Shown: positions 52,115-61,834, counted from the first letter of the stretch. The stretch is 64,000 nucleotides of DNA from an uncultured Bacteroidales bacterium (GCA_902785925.1 CADAAI010000007.1:1-64000); one strand, 5' to 3'. Translations and numbers: made by a program. The notes: a model not told the origin generated them from the letters alone.

Positions 52115-53326
52115 ATGAAAAAGTTTCTTGTGGTTTTATTGTGGATTGTAATGAGCACTATGTTAGTAGTGGCCCAGCAACGCCTCGTAAACGAAGTTAA
52201 GAAGGAAATAAGTGGAATGACTCTCACCGTTGACAACTACAAGAACTCATTGAAAAAAATCAATAGGGCACTCGAGAACGAGGAGACCAAAGACAAAGCC
52301 GAACCCTGGTGGGTGGCAGGAAAAATCCAATATTCAATCTACGATAAAATGATGAACAATAAGGCACTGGGCGAGAAAGTGAGCTCGACCGATGCCGGTG
52401 TTGCCTTGCTAGATGGATACTATAAGTTCAGGAGTGCTATGAATAAGGATTCGGTCGTGGTGCGCGACAAGAAAGGAAACCCAGTGATTGATAAAAAGAC
52501 TGGTCGTCCTAAGGTGAAAACCAAGTACTCACAGGATATAATGAACAGGATAGTTGATCATTTGGTTGACTACAGCGCTGTAGCTGGTGACTTTTATATG
52601 GCAGGTGATTGGAGCAATGCTTATGAGGCGTGGGACATATACTGCAACATGGCAAGGAGCAACTGGGCAAAACAGCGAAAGAAGTCTGAGCCTGATTCGG
52701 TGGTGGCCTATAACCGGTTTTTCCAAGGTCTTGCTGCCTATCAAGGAAAAGACTATGACAAGGCCGTTGAGCAACTCTCAGCAGCCAATAGTCTTGGCTA
52801 CAAGAAAAAAGCCCTGTACGACACATGGATTGATGCCCTAATTAAGCAGCGCGATACCATCTATCTGGTTAGTGTTGCACATGAAGCTCATGACCGCCTG
52901 GGCGCCAAAGATCCACGTTACGTACACATTCTTATAAACCACTATCTCAAGAGCAAGAATTATGATGAGGCCAATGTGCTTCTTGATGAGGTGATACTCA
53001 GCGACTCGACAGTTGCCGACTACTACGACTTGAAAGGGCGCTTGGTGGAGATAGAACATGACATAGATGAGGCAATCCCTTATTATCGTAAGGCTGTGGA
53101 ACTGAATCCTGACCATAGAATGGGCTTGTTTGATTTGGGCAATGCATTATATAACAAGGCGATAGAGAGCGATGACCATAGGTCGGCAAATGCCCAAAGA
53201 CTTTATGCCGAGGCATTGCCTTATCTTGAGAAAGCCTATAAACTCATGCCCATGAACGAGTCACTTAAAAACATTTTGAGTCGCATTTACTATGTGTTGG
53301 GAAGCAGCAAGCTTGACTCGCTGTAG
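52115..53326 (+). CDS. Exported TPR protein (second of the pair)
   Basis: 403 residues from the ATG at 52115 (MKKFLVVLLWIVMSTMLVVA, signal peptide); the longer frame from 52088 runs through the preceding hairpin. TPR units include AAYQGKDYDKAVEQLSAANSLG and DIDEAIPYYRKAVELNPDHR. The segment NPVIDKKTGRPKVKTKYSQDI matches that of the upstream neighbour. Conserved features beyond TPR: WWVAGKIQYSIYDKM near residue 60. Function unknown. It ends at a terminator shared with the convergent PKD gene. Confidence 0.78.
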   Translation: MKKFLVVLLWIVMSTMLVVAQQRLVNEVKKEISGMTLTVDNYKNSLKKINRALENEETKDKAEPWWVAGKIQYSIYDKMMNNKALGEKVSSTDAGVALLDGYYKFRSAMNKDSVVVRDKKGNPVIDKKTGRPKVKTKYSQDIMNRIVDHLVDYSAVAGDFYMAGDWSNAYEAWDIYCNMARSNWAKQRKKSEPDSVVAYNRFFQGLAAYQGKDYDKAVEQLSAANSLGYKKKALYDTWIDALIKQRDTIYLVSVAHEAHDRLGAKDPRYVHILINHYLKSKNYDEANVLLDEVILSDSTVADYYDLKGRLVEIEHDIDEAIPYYRKAVELNPDHRMGLFDLGNALYNKAIESDDHRSANAQRLYAEALPYLEKAYKLMPMNESLKNILSRIYYVLGSSKLDSL

Positions 53327-53355
53327 TGGTTGCTGTAATTCTATGTAAGAAAAAG

Positions 53356-53390
53356 AAGTGGCTATATACATTAAAGGTATATAGCCACTT
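53356..53390. terminator. Bidirectional terminator
   Basis: AAGTGGCTATATAC (53356-53369), loop ATTAAAG, GTATATAGCCACTT (53377-53390), with A/T runs on both sides. Between the TPR gene and the convergent PKD gene. Confidence 0.92.
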
Positions 53391-53410
53391 TTGTATTAAT
53401 TATATGGTTG

Positions 53411-55240
53411 TTAACGCATTATCTTGGTCGTGGTGTGAGAACCATCACTATAGCGTGTTACTACAATGTTGATGCCGCTGAATGGCTTGTCGCTTGCTAT
53501 GCCAGCAACATTGTAATAGGTGTTGGACACCACTTGCTTGCTGATGCTGGTAGTGCTGATTGCTGTTTGCGCGTCATATTTGAGCATTGGAGCGATAGCC
53601 ATCGAGATTGGGTCATCGATGTTCTTGTACCAAGAGCCTGTCTCGAGGTAGTTGTGGTTTTCATCCTCGTCGTAAACAAAATGATAGGCAGTGCATTTTT
53701 CGCCAACAGCACGACGAACTAGGAGGATTGCGATGTCGTCGCCGTTATTATTGGGGAATGGTCCCACCATAGCAAAGAACTCGGTGCCTGCTTTGATTTC
53801 AACTGGAGTATCAAACTCAAACTCGGTAGCGTTGACGGTGGTTGGGTCGAAGGCAAGTTGGCTAGCTTTGAGGCTTGTCTCACCAAGAATTTCGCCAGGC
53901 ATACCATCAGCGTCGGCCGCAGCAATCTTGACAGTGATGTCGGCATCGGCCGATGCGGCGGTAGTCTTGCCGAAGTAGATGTTAACCTTACTTATTGTGG
54001 CATCGGCAAGTGGGGCATCGAAGTGCTCGGCAAATTCGCCCATTCCAAGCCAGTTGGTGCCTGCATAGTTGCCATACCATCCCATCTCAATCATGCTGAG
54101 GTCTAAGGTTTCTTCGGGGCTGATGTTCCATACTTCTTGCTCGCCGCCAGCTTGAATGGCAGTGCTTACTGTTTCAAAGACGTTGCTTCCCATGTCGTTG
54201 GTCACCTCAAGCTTGATGCCATAGGTGCCTTCTTGGGTGTAGGTCACTGTGGGATTCTGCTCGTTGCTTGTGGTAATGTCGGTCCCTTGGAAGGTCCAAG
54301 CCCACTGTGATGGATTGCCTGTAGAAGCGTCCTTGAAAGTGAGGGGAACATTTACGGGGACAAACATCATAACCCATGGTGACAGGTAAGCACCATCGGG
54401 CAATCCGATATTGGCTTGTGGGGCCTCGCCTTCAACATTTACATAGTCTTGGCGGGTTGTGGTGGAAGTGGTATTGCCGTCGCCCACGGTGAGAGTCACG
54501 GCATAAGAGCCTGCCTTATTGTAGGCTACAACTGGATTCTGCTCGGTGCTGGTAGCAGGAGTTCCACCCTCAAATGTCCAGTTCCAGCTAGTTGCGTTGC
54601 CCGTGCTCATGTCGAGAAAATGCACGCTTTCGCCTTCTTTGATATTGATTGTGGCGTCATCGCCAGTGGCTGCTTGCTTGATCTTGAAGCCGTCGATGGC
54701 TTCATCCTCACCATAGTCGCCTTGATATACGAAAGAGAACTGCACACTCTTGCCTTCATAGCTGGATAGGTCTACGATGAATTTTTCCCAACTTGGACCG
54801 TCGTAGGCATTATCTTGAGCCCACAGGAACTGGTCGATGAGCAGTGTAGAAGAGCCGTCGACAATAGCATAAAGATTCCAGGCACCATATACCAAATATA
54901 TACCGCTGGCATAGCAGTAGAACTCTAGTTGGCTGTTCTCGCGAATTTCGATAGCTGGCGATGTAGCCACCTCGTTCTGTCCGTTGGCATAGTCGAGAAC
55001 CATTGATGAGGTGCTGCTTGGATCGATTGTTGAGAATGCCTTGCTTGGGTTTCCCAACCTCCATGTTGATGAGCTGGTGCTGGTGTAGGTCCAGGTATTG
55101 AATTCATCCTGACTATCCCACCCCTGCTCGTAGTAGGGCACCATAGCCTCGCTGGCTCCAAAGGCAGCTGTGAGCTCCTGAGCGCCGGCGTTGAGGCACA
55201 AGAGTGCCGCGCTTAAAACAAAAAGAGTAATTTTTTTCAT
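53411..55240 (-). CDS. PKD-domain surface protein with T9SS-like C-terminal tail
   Basis: 609 residues from MKKITLFVLSAALLCLNAGAQ (signal peptide); an ATG at 55246 adds two residues. Residues ~40-190 form a jelly-roll-like lectin or cleaved-adhesin type domain (WTYTSTSSSTWRLGNPSKAFS, VYQGDYGEDEAIDGFKIKQ). Two PKD domains follow (SWNWTFEGGTPATSTEQNP and WAWTFQGTDITTSNEQNP), then a beta-sandwich domain. The last ~40 residues (VVSNTYYNVAGIASDKPFSGINIVVTRYSDG in pattern) resemble a type A T9SS sorting domain, ending KIMR. It would be exported by SprA and fixed to the surface, perhaps as an adhesin. Confidence 0.8.
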   Translation of the reverse strand: MKKITLFVLSAALLCLNAGAQELTAAFGASEAMVPYYEQGWDSQDEFNTWTYTSTSSSTWRLGNPSKAFSTIDPSSTSSMVLDYANGQNEVATSPAIEIRENSQLEFYCYASGIYLVYGAWNLYAIVDGSSTLLIDQFLWAQDNAYDGPSWEKFIVDLSSYEGKSVQFSFVYQGDYGEDEAIDGFKIKQAATGDDATINIKEGESVHFLDMSTGNATSWNWTFEGGTPATSTEQNPVVAYNKAGSYAVTLTVGDGNTTSTTTRQDYVNVEGEAPQANIGLPDGAYLSPWVMMFVPVNVPLTFKDASTGNPSQWAWTFQGTDITTSNEQNPTVTYTQEGTYGIKLEVTNDMGSNVFETVSTAIQAGGEQEVWNISPEETLDLSMIEMGWYGNYAGTNWLGMGEFAEHFDAPLADATISKVNIYFGKTTAASADADITVKIAAADADGMPGEILGETSLKASQLAFDPTTVNATEFEFDTPVEIKAGTEFFAMVGPFPNNNGDDIAILLVRRAVGEKCTAYHFVYDEDENHNYLETGSWYKNIDDPISMAIAPMLKYDAQTAISTTSISKQVVSNTYYNVAGIASDKPFSGINIVVTRYSDGSHTTTKIMR

Positions 55241-55346
55241 AAGCATGAATGTTTATAAATGATTTCACTAATTTATTGCAAAGTTACACAAAAAAATCCT
55301 TCGTCTATAGTTTGACAGAAGGAAAAATAATAAACCACAAGATTAC

Positions 55347-56270
55347 TTACTCACCAATGAGGGAACGGGCTTCGGACTCTGGGATTCCGTGGGCAACGGC
55401 AAGTTTTAGGTCACGTTCCATGTCGGAGCGGTTATAGCGCAGTTTGTTGAGTTTTGCCCTGAGGATGTAGATGTATGGGTCGTCGGGGTCGAGCTCAAGC
55501 GCATTGGCTATGTCGAGCGATGCCTCGTTTAGATGTTTAGTTGCGAGGTAGCAATCTGCACGGTTAGCAAGTAGGGTGGAAGAAGGTTTAACTTTTATCA
55601 CCTCGCTGAAACATTCTACTGCTTTGTCGAAGTTGCCAGCATGCTTCTGCAGGTAGCCTTGACCCTGCTTGGCAAGTCCCGAGTTGGGGTTGATGCGCAA
55701 GATGTCGTCGAAATCGCGTTCGGCAGTTTTTGGGTCGCCAAAGTTCAATGCTATCATGCCGTGGTTATAACGTGATTCCACATCGGCGGGGTCGATAGTC
55801 ATGATGCGCTCATAGTCGGCTTGAGCGAGGGCTATGCTGTCGACGAGGGTGTAGACTGCAGCGCGGTTTAGCAATAGCGTCACGGCATTGGGGGTAAGGT
55901 CTATCGCCATAGAGTAATTCCTTATCGCCTCGTCGAGACGTCCTTGCCGCCGCTGAATGGTGGCTATGTTGGACAACAGTAGTGAGTTGCTAGGATTGGA
56001 CGGCTCGCTTCTTATTGCCTCAAGGAGGAAATGCTCAGCACGATTCCATTGTTTAGCGTTGATGTAGTGTTGTGCTGAGTCAACAAATGCATAGTAGGCT
56101 GTTGTAGTATCGATAGGGATACTATAGTCGATTGTCGGTTTTACTTTGATAGGGTCGGGCTTCAGACCTTTCTCAAATTTCATGTTACGCTCGTTAATCG
56201 ATTGGATGGCTTGAGCCTGTGCTCCCAGAGCTAGCGAAAGCAATATAATGATATGCAATAATTTCTTCAT
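55347..56270 (-). CDS. Exported TPR protein
   Basis: 307 residues. Signal peptide MKKLLHIIILLSLALGAQAQ. Six or seven TPR units fill residues ~65-290: AKQWNRAEHFLLEAIRSEPSN, GRLDEAIRNYSMAIDLTPNA, GDPKTAERDFDDILRINPNS, GNFDKAVECFSEVIKVKPSS and so on. No catalytic domain, so likely a periplasmic scaffold. A -7 box ends 4 nt before the ATG, which implies a leaderless mRNA. Confidence 0.82.
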   Translation of the reverse strand: MKKLLHIIILLSLALGAQAQAIQSINERNMKFEKGLKPDPIKVKPTIDYSIPIDTTTAYYAFVDSAQHYINAKQWNRAEHFLLEAIRSEPSNPSNSLLLSNIATIQRRQGRLDEAIRNYSMAIDLTPNAVTLLLNRAAVYTLVDSIALAQADYERIMTIDPADVESRYNHGMIALNFGDPKTAERDFDDILRINPNSGLAKQGQGYLQKHAGNFDKAVECFSEVIKVKPSSTLLANRADCYLATKHLNEASLDIANALELDPDDPYIYILRAKLNKLRYNRSDMERDLKLAVAHGIPESEARSLIGE

Positions 56271-56274
56271 GTGG

Positions 56275-56282
56275 CAAAGTTA
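56275..56282 (-). promoter_or_regulatory. -7 box of the 307-residue TPR gene, leaderless mRNA
   Basis: The minus strand reads TAACTTTG, followed by CCAC and the ATG at 56270. If transcription starts about 4 nt after the box, the mRNA begins at the start codon. No -33 element is clear. Confidence 0.55.
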
Positions 56283-56340
56283 ATGAGCAATGACAAGAAG
56301 TAGTGCATAGTTTTAGTATTTTTAGATAAATTTTGCCTTC

Positions 56341-56375
56341 TTTGTTCGTCAGTTGCAGAGAAAATACTACTTTTG
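56341..56375 (+). promoter_or_regulatory. Promoter of the mscS-like gene
   Basis: TTTG (56341-56344), 23 nt, TACTTTTG (56368-56375), 20 nt before the ATG. The spacer is a little long. Confidence 0.5.
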
Positions 56376-56395
56376 TAAGCTGAAAATCAAGAATT

Positions 56396-57523
56396 ATGAC
56401 ATTAACGACAATATTACTTCAAAGTCAACAGGCTGTTGCCGACTCGCTGGCAAACCTCACAAAGAAGTTCTCGACGTTGCCCGACTCGCTCGCAAACGTT
56501 ACCCCTCAGAAGATACATGAGGGAATTAAAAACTTCAACTGGAACGAGGTGATAAGCCAACTCACCGACACAGGCGTGTCGCTGGCTCTGCACATCCTTG
56601 CTGCTGTTGTGGTCTTTATCGTGGGTCGCTTCCTAATCATCAAGATTCATAACTTGATTCGTTCGATAATGGTGAGCCGCGACGTTGACCGCTCTCTCAC
56701 GACATTCCTTTTGAGCCTCTTCAAGATTACATTCTTCTTCATTCTCGCTATTATTGTCATCAGCATCATGGGCATTGAGACGAGTTCGTTCATCGCCATC
56801 TTTGCCTCGGCAGGAATTGCCATTGGTATGGCATTCAGTGGCACGTTGCAGAATTTTGCCGGCGGTGTGCTCATCCTGCTGTTGAAACCTTACAGGGTGG
56901 GTGACTACATAGAGTTTGAAACCCACAAAGGCACGGTAAAGGAAATTCAGATTTTCCACACCATAATCACAACCTATAACAATGAGTCGATAATCATTCC
57001 TAATGGTGGCCTCTCGACAGGGACTATTAACAACTACTCACGAGAGCGTGCACGACGACTCGAGTGGCGAGTTGCTATTAGTTACGGCGATGATGTTGAC
57101 GTGGCTCGCAAAGTGATATTAGGCATTCTAGAAGGCAACGAGTTGCTCCTCAAGCCTGGCACCGAACATGAGCATAAGCAGCCGAAAGTTCAAGTTGTGG
57201 AAGAGGTTGACGAAGAAAATGCTAAGGGATCATGGTTCAAGCGCTGGCTTCGTCGTCACAAGGAATTGCAGGCTAAGGCTGCCGAGTGGCGTGAGGAGAA
57301 ACGTCTGGAACTCGATCAGAAGATGCCTAAACTAGATTACACTCCTAATGTGAATGTCGAGAGTCTAGACGATAGTTCGGTTACCTTGGTGGTGAGAGCA
57401 TGGTGCACCCATGCCGACTATTGGCCAGCACTTTACCAAGTTAACGAGGCCATATACAAGCAGCTGCCGCAGCATGGAATCCACTTCCCATTCCCACAGC
57501 TTGATGTTCATTTCAACAAATAA
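56396..57523 (+). CDS. MscS-type small-conductance mechanosensitive channel
   Basis: 375 residues. Three membrane helices at about 59-85, 103-125 and 129-157, the last being the pore helix (SSFIAIFASAGIAIGMAFSG, then LQNFAGGVLILLLKPYRVGD). The beta domain has IEIQIFHTIITTYNNESIIIPNG-type sequence (actual residues ~183-203). Between the beta domain and the C-terminal alpha/beta domain is a charged insertion of about 60 residues (about 255-315, KRWLRRHKELQAKAAEWREE), absent from E. coli MscS. It opens on membrane stretch to protect against osmotic downshock. Confidence 0.92.
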   Translation: MTLTTILLQSQQAVADSLANLTKKFSTLPDSLANVTPQKIHEGIKNFNWNEVISQLTDTGVSLALHILAAVVVFIVGRFLIIKIHNLIRSIMVSRDVDRSLTTFLLSLFKITFFFILAIIVISIMGIETSSFIAIFASAGIAIGMAFSGTLQNFAGGVLILLLKPYRVGDYIEFETHKGTVKEIQIFHTIITTYNNESIIIPNGGLSTGTINNYSRERARRLEWRVAISYGDDVDVARKVILGILEGNELLLKPGTEHEHKQPKVQVVEEVDEENAKGSWFKRWLRRHKELQAKAAEWREEKRLELDQKMPKLDYTPNVNVESLDDSSVTLVVRAWCTHADYWPALYQVNEAIYKQLPQHGIHFPFPQLDVHFNK

Positions 57524-57576
57524 TGATTAAAGGGCTTGGTAAAGCTTTTTAACTGAAACGACTGGGTTAGAATAAA

Positions 57577-58212
57577 ATGAGAGGACTATTAAAAATCATA
57601 GCAGTTTATTTTGTGGTATGGGCCCTTACTGGATGCGTTGAGAGGCTTAACGACACACAATATCGCGTGCAGTGCACAGTCGACAAGACTTTGGGCGTTG
57701 ACAGTGTGTCGATGATGGTACTTGAGGATTCCTACGGTCGCGTGCGCCACGTGTCAACGGTGGGACTAGATACTGCCATCGGAGCGTTTGTGATTGAAGG
57801 CCAAGTGGAGCAGCCATGTGTGGCCTTCCTGAAATTTGGCAACGATAGCACACCGTTTTACTTTGTGCTTGAGCATGGCGCAACATTGGTCGATGTTGGT
57901 GCTCGTGGCGTGGTGGTGAGCGGCGGTGACCTCAATCACGAGTACTTTGCCTACTTGAAGGATCGCGCGTTGCTTGAATCGGCGCGTCGCTCGCTGCTGA
58001 CGCAATATCGTCGTCTTGCTGCTCCCGATTCAATAGTCAACATTGAGCAGGAACGTGAGTTTGTGGTTGCCGATAGTGTGTTGAGCGATTCGCTTGAGCG
58101 TTTAACAGTGGGCGTTATTAACCGTGGCGATGCGGTGTCGCGCATCGTTTTTGAGCGTTATGTAAATACTCTCAGCCGCTACAACCTGTCGAAAATCAAC
58201 CAGTCACGTTGA
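57577..58212 (+). CDS. Lipoprotein with DUF4369-like domain
   Basis: 211 residues. The lipobox is WALTGC, Cys20. The N-terminal beta-rich half (YRVQCTVDKTLGVDSVSMM, then GAFVIEGQVEQPCVAFLKFGN and TPFYFVLEHGATLVD) fits the DUF4369 domain often found in Bacteroidales ahead of thioredoxin modules. The second half here is helical and has no CxxC, so there is no thioredoxin. Function unknown. It starts 54 nt after the mscS stop and may be co-transcribed. Confidence 0.72.
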   Translation: MRGLLKIIAVYFVVWALTGCVERLNDTQYRVQCTVDKTLGVDSVSMMVLEDSYGRVRHVSTVGLDTAIGAFVIEGQVEQPCVAFLKFGNDSTPFYFVLEHGATLVDVGARGVVVSGGDLNHEYFAYLKDRALLESARRSLLTQYRRLAAPDSIVNIEQEREFVVADSVLSDSLERLTVGVINRGDAVSRIVFERYVNTLSRYNLSKINQSR

Positions 58213-58259
58213 TTAATCGAAGTTTTTGGTGATGATTTTTCATATTTGAAAAAAATTCA

Positions 58260-58267
58260 TATATTTG
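58260..58267 (+). promoter_or_regulatory. -7 box of the 58311 lipoprotein gene
   Basis: TATATTTG, 43 nt before the ATG at 58311; no -33 TTG at the expected distance. Confidence 0.5.
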
Positions 58268-58310
58268 CAGCCGAAAAAGAAATAATTTTAAAAACAATAG
58301 AAATATAGAC

Positions 58311-58967
58311 ATGAAAAAGTACACACTATTGTTATTGACACTGATGGTTGCGTTTGCTTTCTCTTCGTGCAAGAAATCGCCACAATACATCTATGTTGAT
58401 AACATGAGCGATGAGGCTAAAGTTAGCTTTATCGAAGGAGAAGACGATAATGATGCCTATAGCAAGGCCTTTGAGAACTATTCTAATGCTCGTTTTTATC
58501 CCGTTTTCTCTGAGTTTGAGAAAACACGCAAGTACATTGCTGAGAACGACAGCGCTAGCGAGGCTTGCGAGGGAATAGAAGGAGAAATGGCTCCCCCCGA
58601 TGATAGCGGCGGTGGCGGCGAGGTCATCTCGACCAGCGATGATGCCAGTAGCCTCGACGGCATGGGCGACCGTCCTGTGTATATGGAGTTGTCCAAATTC
58701 AATACACCCACATTCACATTGTTCAAGATTACCGATTCGTCGGCTCGCGAAGCGGCTCAGGACTACATCGACAAGAAGATTACCTACGAGGAGTTTGTGA
58801 AACTCACTCAGGGCAAAGTTGAGGAAGTCAACCTCTACGACAAGAACTTCGACTCGTGTGTAGCGATTGACCGCAAGGTGTTTGACCAGCTTCAGTCGAA
58901 ACTCGCCCAGGCGCTTGATAAGATCGACAAAGACGCCGCTAGCAAGAAGGGCGACGCTGTGGAGTAA
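58311..58967 (+). CDS. Lipoprotein of unknown function
   Basis: 218 residues. The lipobox is FSSC, Cys20. The protein is acidic, with a Gly/Asp-rich low-complexity stretch near residues 92-105 (PPDDSGGGGEV) and a helical C-terminus ending QALDKIDKDAASKKGDAVE. No known domain seen. Own -7 box and terminator, so monocistronic. Confidence 0.72.
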   Translation: MKKYTLLLLTLMVAFAFSSCKKSPQYIYVDNMSDEAKVSFIEGEDDNDAYSKAFENYSNARFYPVFSEFEKTRKYIAENDSASEACEGIEGEMAPPDDSGGGGEVISTSDDASSLDGMGDRPVYMELSKFNTPTFTLFKITDSSAREAAQDYIDKKITYEEFVKLTQGKVEEVNLYDKNFDSCVAIDRKVFDQLQSKLAQALDKIDKDAASKKGDAVE

Positions 58968-58996
58968 AAATCTACTGGGAAATAATATTAAAGGGA

Positions 58997-59026
58997 AAGC
59001 TGGGACTTAAGGGTCTCAGCTTTTAT
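58997..59026 (+). terminator. Terminator
   Basis: AAAGCTGGGAC (58997-59007), loop TTAAGG, GTCTCAGCTTT (59014-59024) with one G-T pair, then TTATT. It ends the 58311 gene, 23 nt before the stop of the convergent hybrid kinase. Confidence 0.8.
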
Positions 59027-59048
59027 TATGTTGACGATTTCAATACTC

Positions 59049-61805
59049 TCAAATGGAAAACGCTTTGCGGTAGTCGGTTGGGGTGAGCTTGGTGTACTGC
59101 TTGAATATTTTGGAGAAATAACTGCTTGAATCAAAGCCGCACTTCTCGGAAATCTCAGTCACTGGGTCGTCGGTAGTGCTGAGCAAATCTTTGGCAACCG
59201 AGATGCGTACCTCCCTGATGTAGCTGGCTGTGTCGATTCCTATCACGCTCTTAACTTTGCGATTGAGCTGTCGCTGGCTAAGGTTCATCTTATCGGCAAT
59301 GAAAACCGAGTTCATGTTGGTATCGTCAATGTTTTTGGTGATTATTGTTTTCACTCTCTCCATGAATGCATTGTTTTTGTTACTTACTGCTTTCGAGATG
59401 CTAGCATTTGGTACAACAGGCTCTGGGGCAGTTACATCGTTGGGCATCTTGAGTTCGAGCTGGAATTTCTCCCTAAGCATCATGCGGCTGTTGAGCAGAT
59501 TTTCGAGCAAAGCTTTAAGTTCGTTGGCGTTGAAAGGCTTAACGAGGAACGCATCAGCACCCACTGTTAGTGCTGCAAGGCGGTCCTTATCGCTGCTGCG
59601 AGCTGTGACGATGACGATGGGGATGTGGTTGAGCAGTTCGTCGCTCCTAACCATGCGGCACATCTCGAGACCGTCGATTTCTGGCATCATCAAGTCGGTA
59701 ATGATAATGTCGGGTACCACTTCACGTGCTTTTTTTAGTCCCTCGTTTCCATTGGCGGCATGCACAACGGCATATTGCTCCTCAAGCACGTGCTTGATAT
59801 ACATTGCCACATCGTTGTTGTCCTCGACGATAAGTGCGATAGGTTTGTCATCGGTATTGGTTGATGAAAGTTCGGTAATGGTTGCAGTCATTGAGGCAAT
59901 ATCGTCGCTGCAGGCGGGCTGTGAAAAGATTTTAGGAACCCACTGCGGGTAACCTCCGTTATCATGCTTGACGGGGATTGTCACGGTGAATGTGGTGCCC
60001 ACGTTTTCTTGACTTTCAACTGAAATTTTACCGTTCATGGCCTCGGTCATCTGCTTCACCATTGCAAGACCAATGCCTGTGCCTAACGAAGCTTTCTCGG
60101 AATCGCCTTGGTAAAATAGATCGAAGATGTGTGGCAGGTCTTTGGCTTTGATTCCACATCCGTTGTCGCTCACTATGAGTGTTGCCTTGCTGGCGGATCG
60201 TTGCATCTTGAGTGAGATTTTACCTCCAGGATTGGTGAATTTAAGTGAGTTGGCAAGTAGGTTGGTAATGATGCTGTGGCAGTATTCAGGCACAAAGTCG
60301 ATGTTGTAGTCCTGATTGTCGCTCTCGATGTCGATTTCAATGTCTTTGTCTTGTGCATTGATTCGCATGTTCTCAACAATCATCTTGGCCATCATTGAGA
60401 TGTCGCCGTGATGCCATTCTAGTGAGCCTATTGCACTGCGAACCTTCGAAATGCTGAGAAGATTGTTTACCAGCTCCATCATTTGGTTGCCTTGATTGAT
60501 GATGGCATTGTAGCGAGGCTGGTTGAGCGCATTGGGGTCTTTGGAGCGTAGGTTCTCGGCCTCGCCAAGTATCACAGTGAGAGGTGTGCGGAACTCGTGG
60601 GTCATGTTAGTGAAGAACAGGTCCTTCATTTGTTCGGCGTTTTTCTCAGCTCGTTGGGCGCGTGCTCGCAACAGATTGATGAGAAATAGTGCAACGCATC
60701 CCAGAAGTAATAAAAGTAGAGCCACCGATGTGGCAATGATAATGAGGCGTTGCCTTGTGATTGAGTGTTGTTGCTCCTCGATGGTGATTTGCTTGTGCTG
60801 AGTCTCCAATTTGGTGGCATAATGTGCAATAAGGTCGCTGGCGGCATCGTTTGAGATGCTGTCTTTCAGGGCATTGCTCATCTTGAGGTATTCCACCACC
60901 TTGTTGTGGTTGGTGTTTGCCGGTGAGATGCCCATCAGGTAATAGTTTTGCTGGAGAATCTTTCGAGCGTTACATTCTTTAGCTAGTTGTGTGCTCTGTT
61001 CCAGGCAGTTGAGTGATTTAGCATGATTGCCCATTATGTCATACAGCCTTCCTAGACTCTTGTAAGCGAGGGCAAGTGAATACTTGTCGGGGGTTGAGGA
61101 TAGGTATTCGATGGCTTTGTTGTAGTTCTCGAGCGCCTCGCTCTTATTGTCCATAGCTGTATAAATATCGCCTTTGACGGCGATACGGCGAGCCATGTGC
61201 ATTGTATCGGCAGCTGCTGAGTCGATACTAAGGGACTTGTCGATAAATGCAAGCGCAGTATCAGTTTGGTTTAGCTTAAGGTAAATCTCGGCGGCAATGC
61301 CATATCTTATCGACAACTTGTTGGGCCGTTTAGGTTTTATTGCCTGCTCGAGCTCAATGGCCTTTTTTATGAATGGTTTGGCCTCGAGCGCTCTCTCGAT
61401 TCCTAGATAGATGGCTGCCAGGTTGTTGTAACTGGAGCTTAACCGATCTTTATCTTTCAGTTTCTCGTCAATTCTTAGTCCAGCATAGCAGTTGCTCAGT
61501 GCCGAGTCGTTCATGCTGATGCGTTGGTAGCAAGCCGACAGATGCGAGTAAGCATCGCTAAGTGCCATCGAGTCACCGCCAGCGATATAGGCATCGGCCG
61601 CCATGCGCCCCATTTCGATTGATTTATTGAAATTGGCGTTGTCGTAGTAGGTGTAGGCCTCTTCCATAATACTGTCGGCAAGGAGAAGTTCGTCACTACG
61701 CTTTGTTTCGTTGGTGTTATTACAAGAGCTCGCAAAAGTAGATAGCGCTATTGCGAGCAGCGCTAAACCTGAATATATAATGTAAGATTTAATGAATTTT
61801 GTCAT
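59049..61805 (-). CDS. TPR hybrid sensor kinase/response regulator with AraC output
   Basis: 918 residues, a one-protein two-component system. N-terminal signal with a possible lipobox (FASSC, Cys28). TPR repeats occupy ~45-310 in the periplasm, a membrane helix ~354-378, the His-kinase H-box at His403 (FFTNMTHEFRTPL), N-box NLLANSLKF (515-523), G-boxes DNGCGI (547-552) and GTGIGL (585-590). The receiver domain has phospho-acceptor Asp704 (IIITDLMMPEIDG) and Lys756. The AraC DNA-binding domain is ~815-915 (LSQRQLNRKVKSVIG, EISEKCGFDSSSYFSKIFK). HTCS regulators of Bacteroidetes usually sense glycans with a propeller; here TPRs replace it. A glycosidase gene lies 29 nt upstream on the same strand. 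Confidence 0.95.
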   Translation of the reverse strand: MTKFIKSYIIYSGLALLAIALSTFASSCNNTNETKRSDELLLADSIMEEAYTYYDNANFNKSIEMGRMAADAYIAGGDSMALSDAYSHLSACYQRISMNDSALSNCYAGLRIDEKLKDKDRLSSSYNNLAAIYLGIERALEAKPFIKKAIELEQAIKPKRPNKLSIRYGIAAEIYLKLNQTDTALAFIDKSLSIDSAAADTMHMARRIAVKGDIYTAMDNKSEALENYNKAIEYLSSTPDKYSLALAYKSLGRLYDIMGNHAKSLNCLEQSTQLAKECNARKILQQNYYLMGISPANTNHNKVVEYLKMSNALKDSISNDAASDLIAHYATKLETQHKQITIEEQQHSITRQRLIIIATSVALLLLLLGCVALFLINLLRARAQRAEKNAEQMKDLFFTNMTHEFRTPLTVILGEAENLRSKDPNALNQPRYNAIINQGNQMMELVNNLLSISKVRSAIGSLEWHHGDISMMAKMIVENMRINAQDKDIEIDIESDNQDYNIDFVPEYCHSIITNLLANSLKFTNPGGKISLKMQRSASKATLIVSDNGCGIKAKDLPHIFDLFYQGDSEKASLGTGIGLAMVKQMTEAMNGKISVESQENVGTTFTVTIPVKHDNGGYPQWVPKIFSQPACSDDIASMTATITELSSTNTDDKPIALIVEDNNDVAMYIKHVLEEQYAVVHAANGNEGLKKAREVVPDIIITDLMMPEIDGLEMCRMVRSDELLNHIPIVIVTARSSDKDRLAALTVGADAFLVKPFNANELKALLENLLNSRMMLREKFQLELKMPNDVTAPEPVVPNASISKAVSNKNNAFMERVKTIITKNIDDTNMNSVFIADKMNLSQRQLNRKVKSVIGIDTASYIREVRISVAKDLLSTTDDPVTEISEKCGFDSSSYFSKIFKQYTKLTPTDYRKAFSI

Positions 61806-61834
61806 TGTTGTGATTGACCGATGGATTAGGTTTT

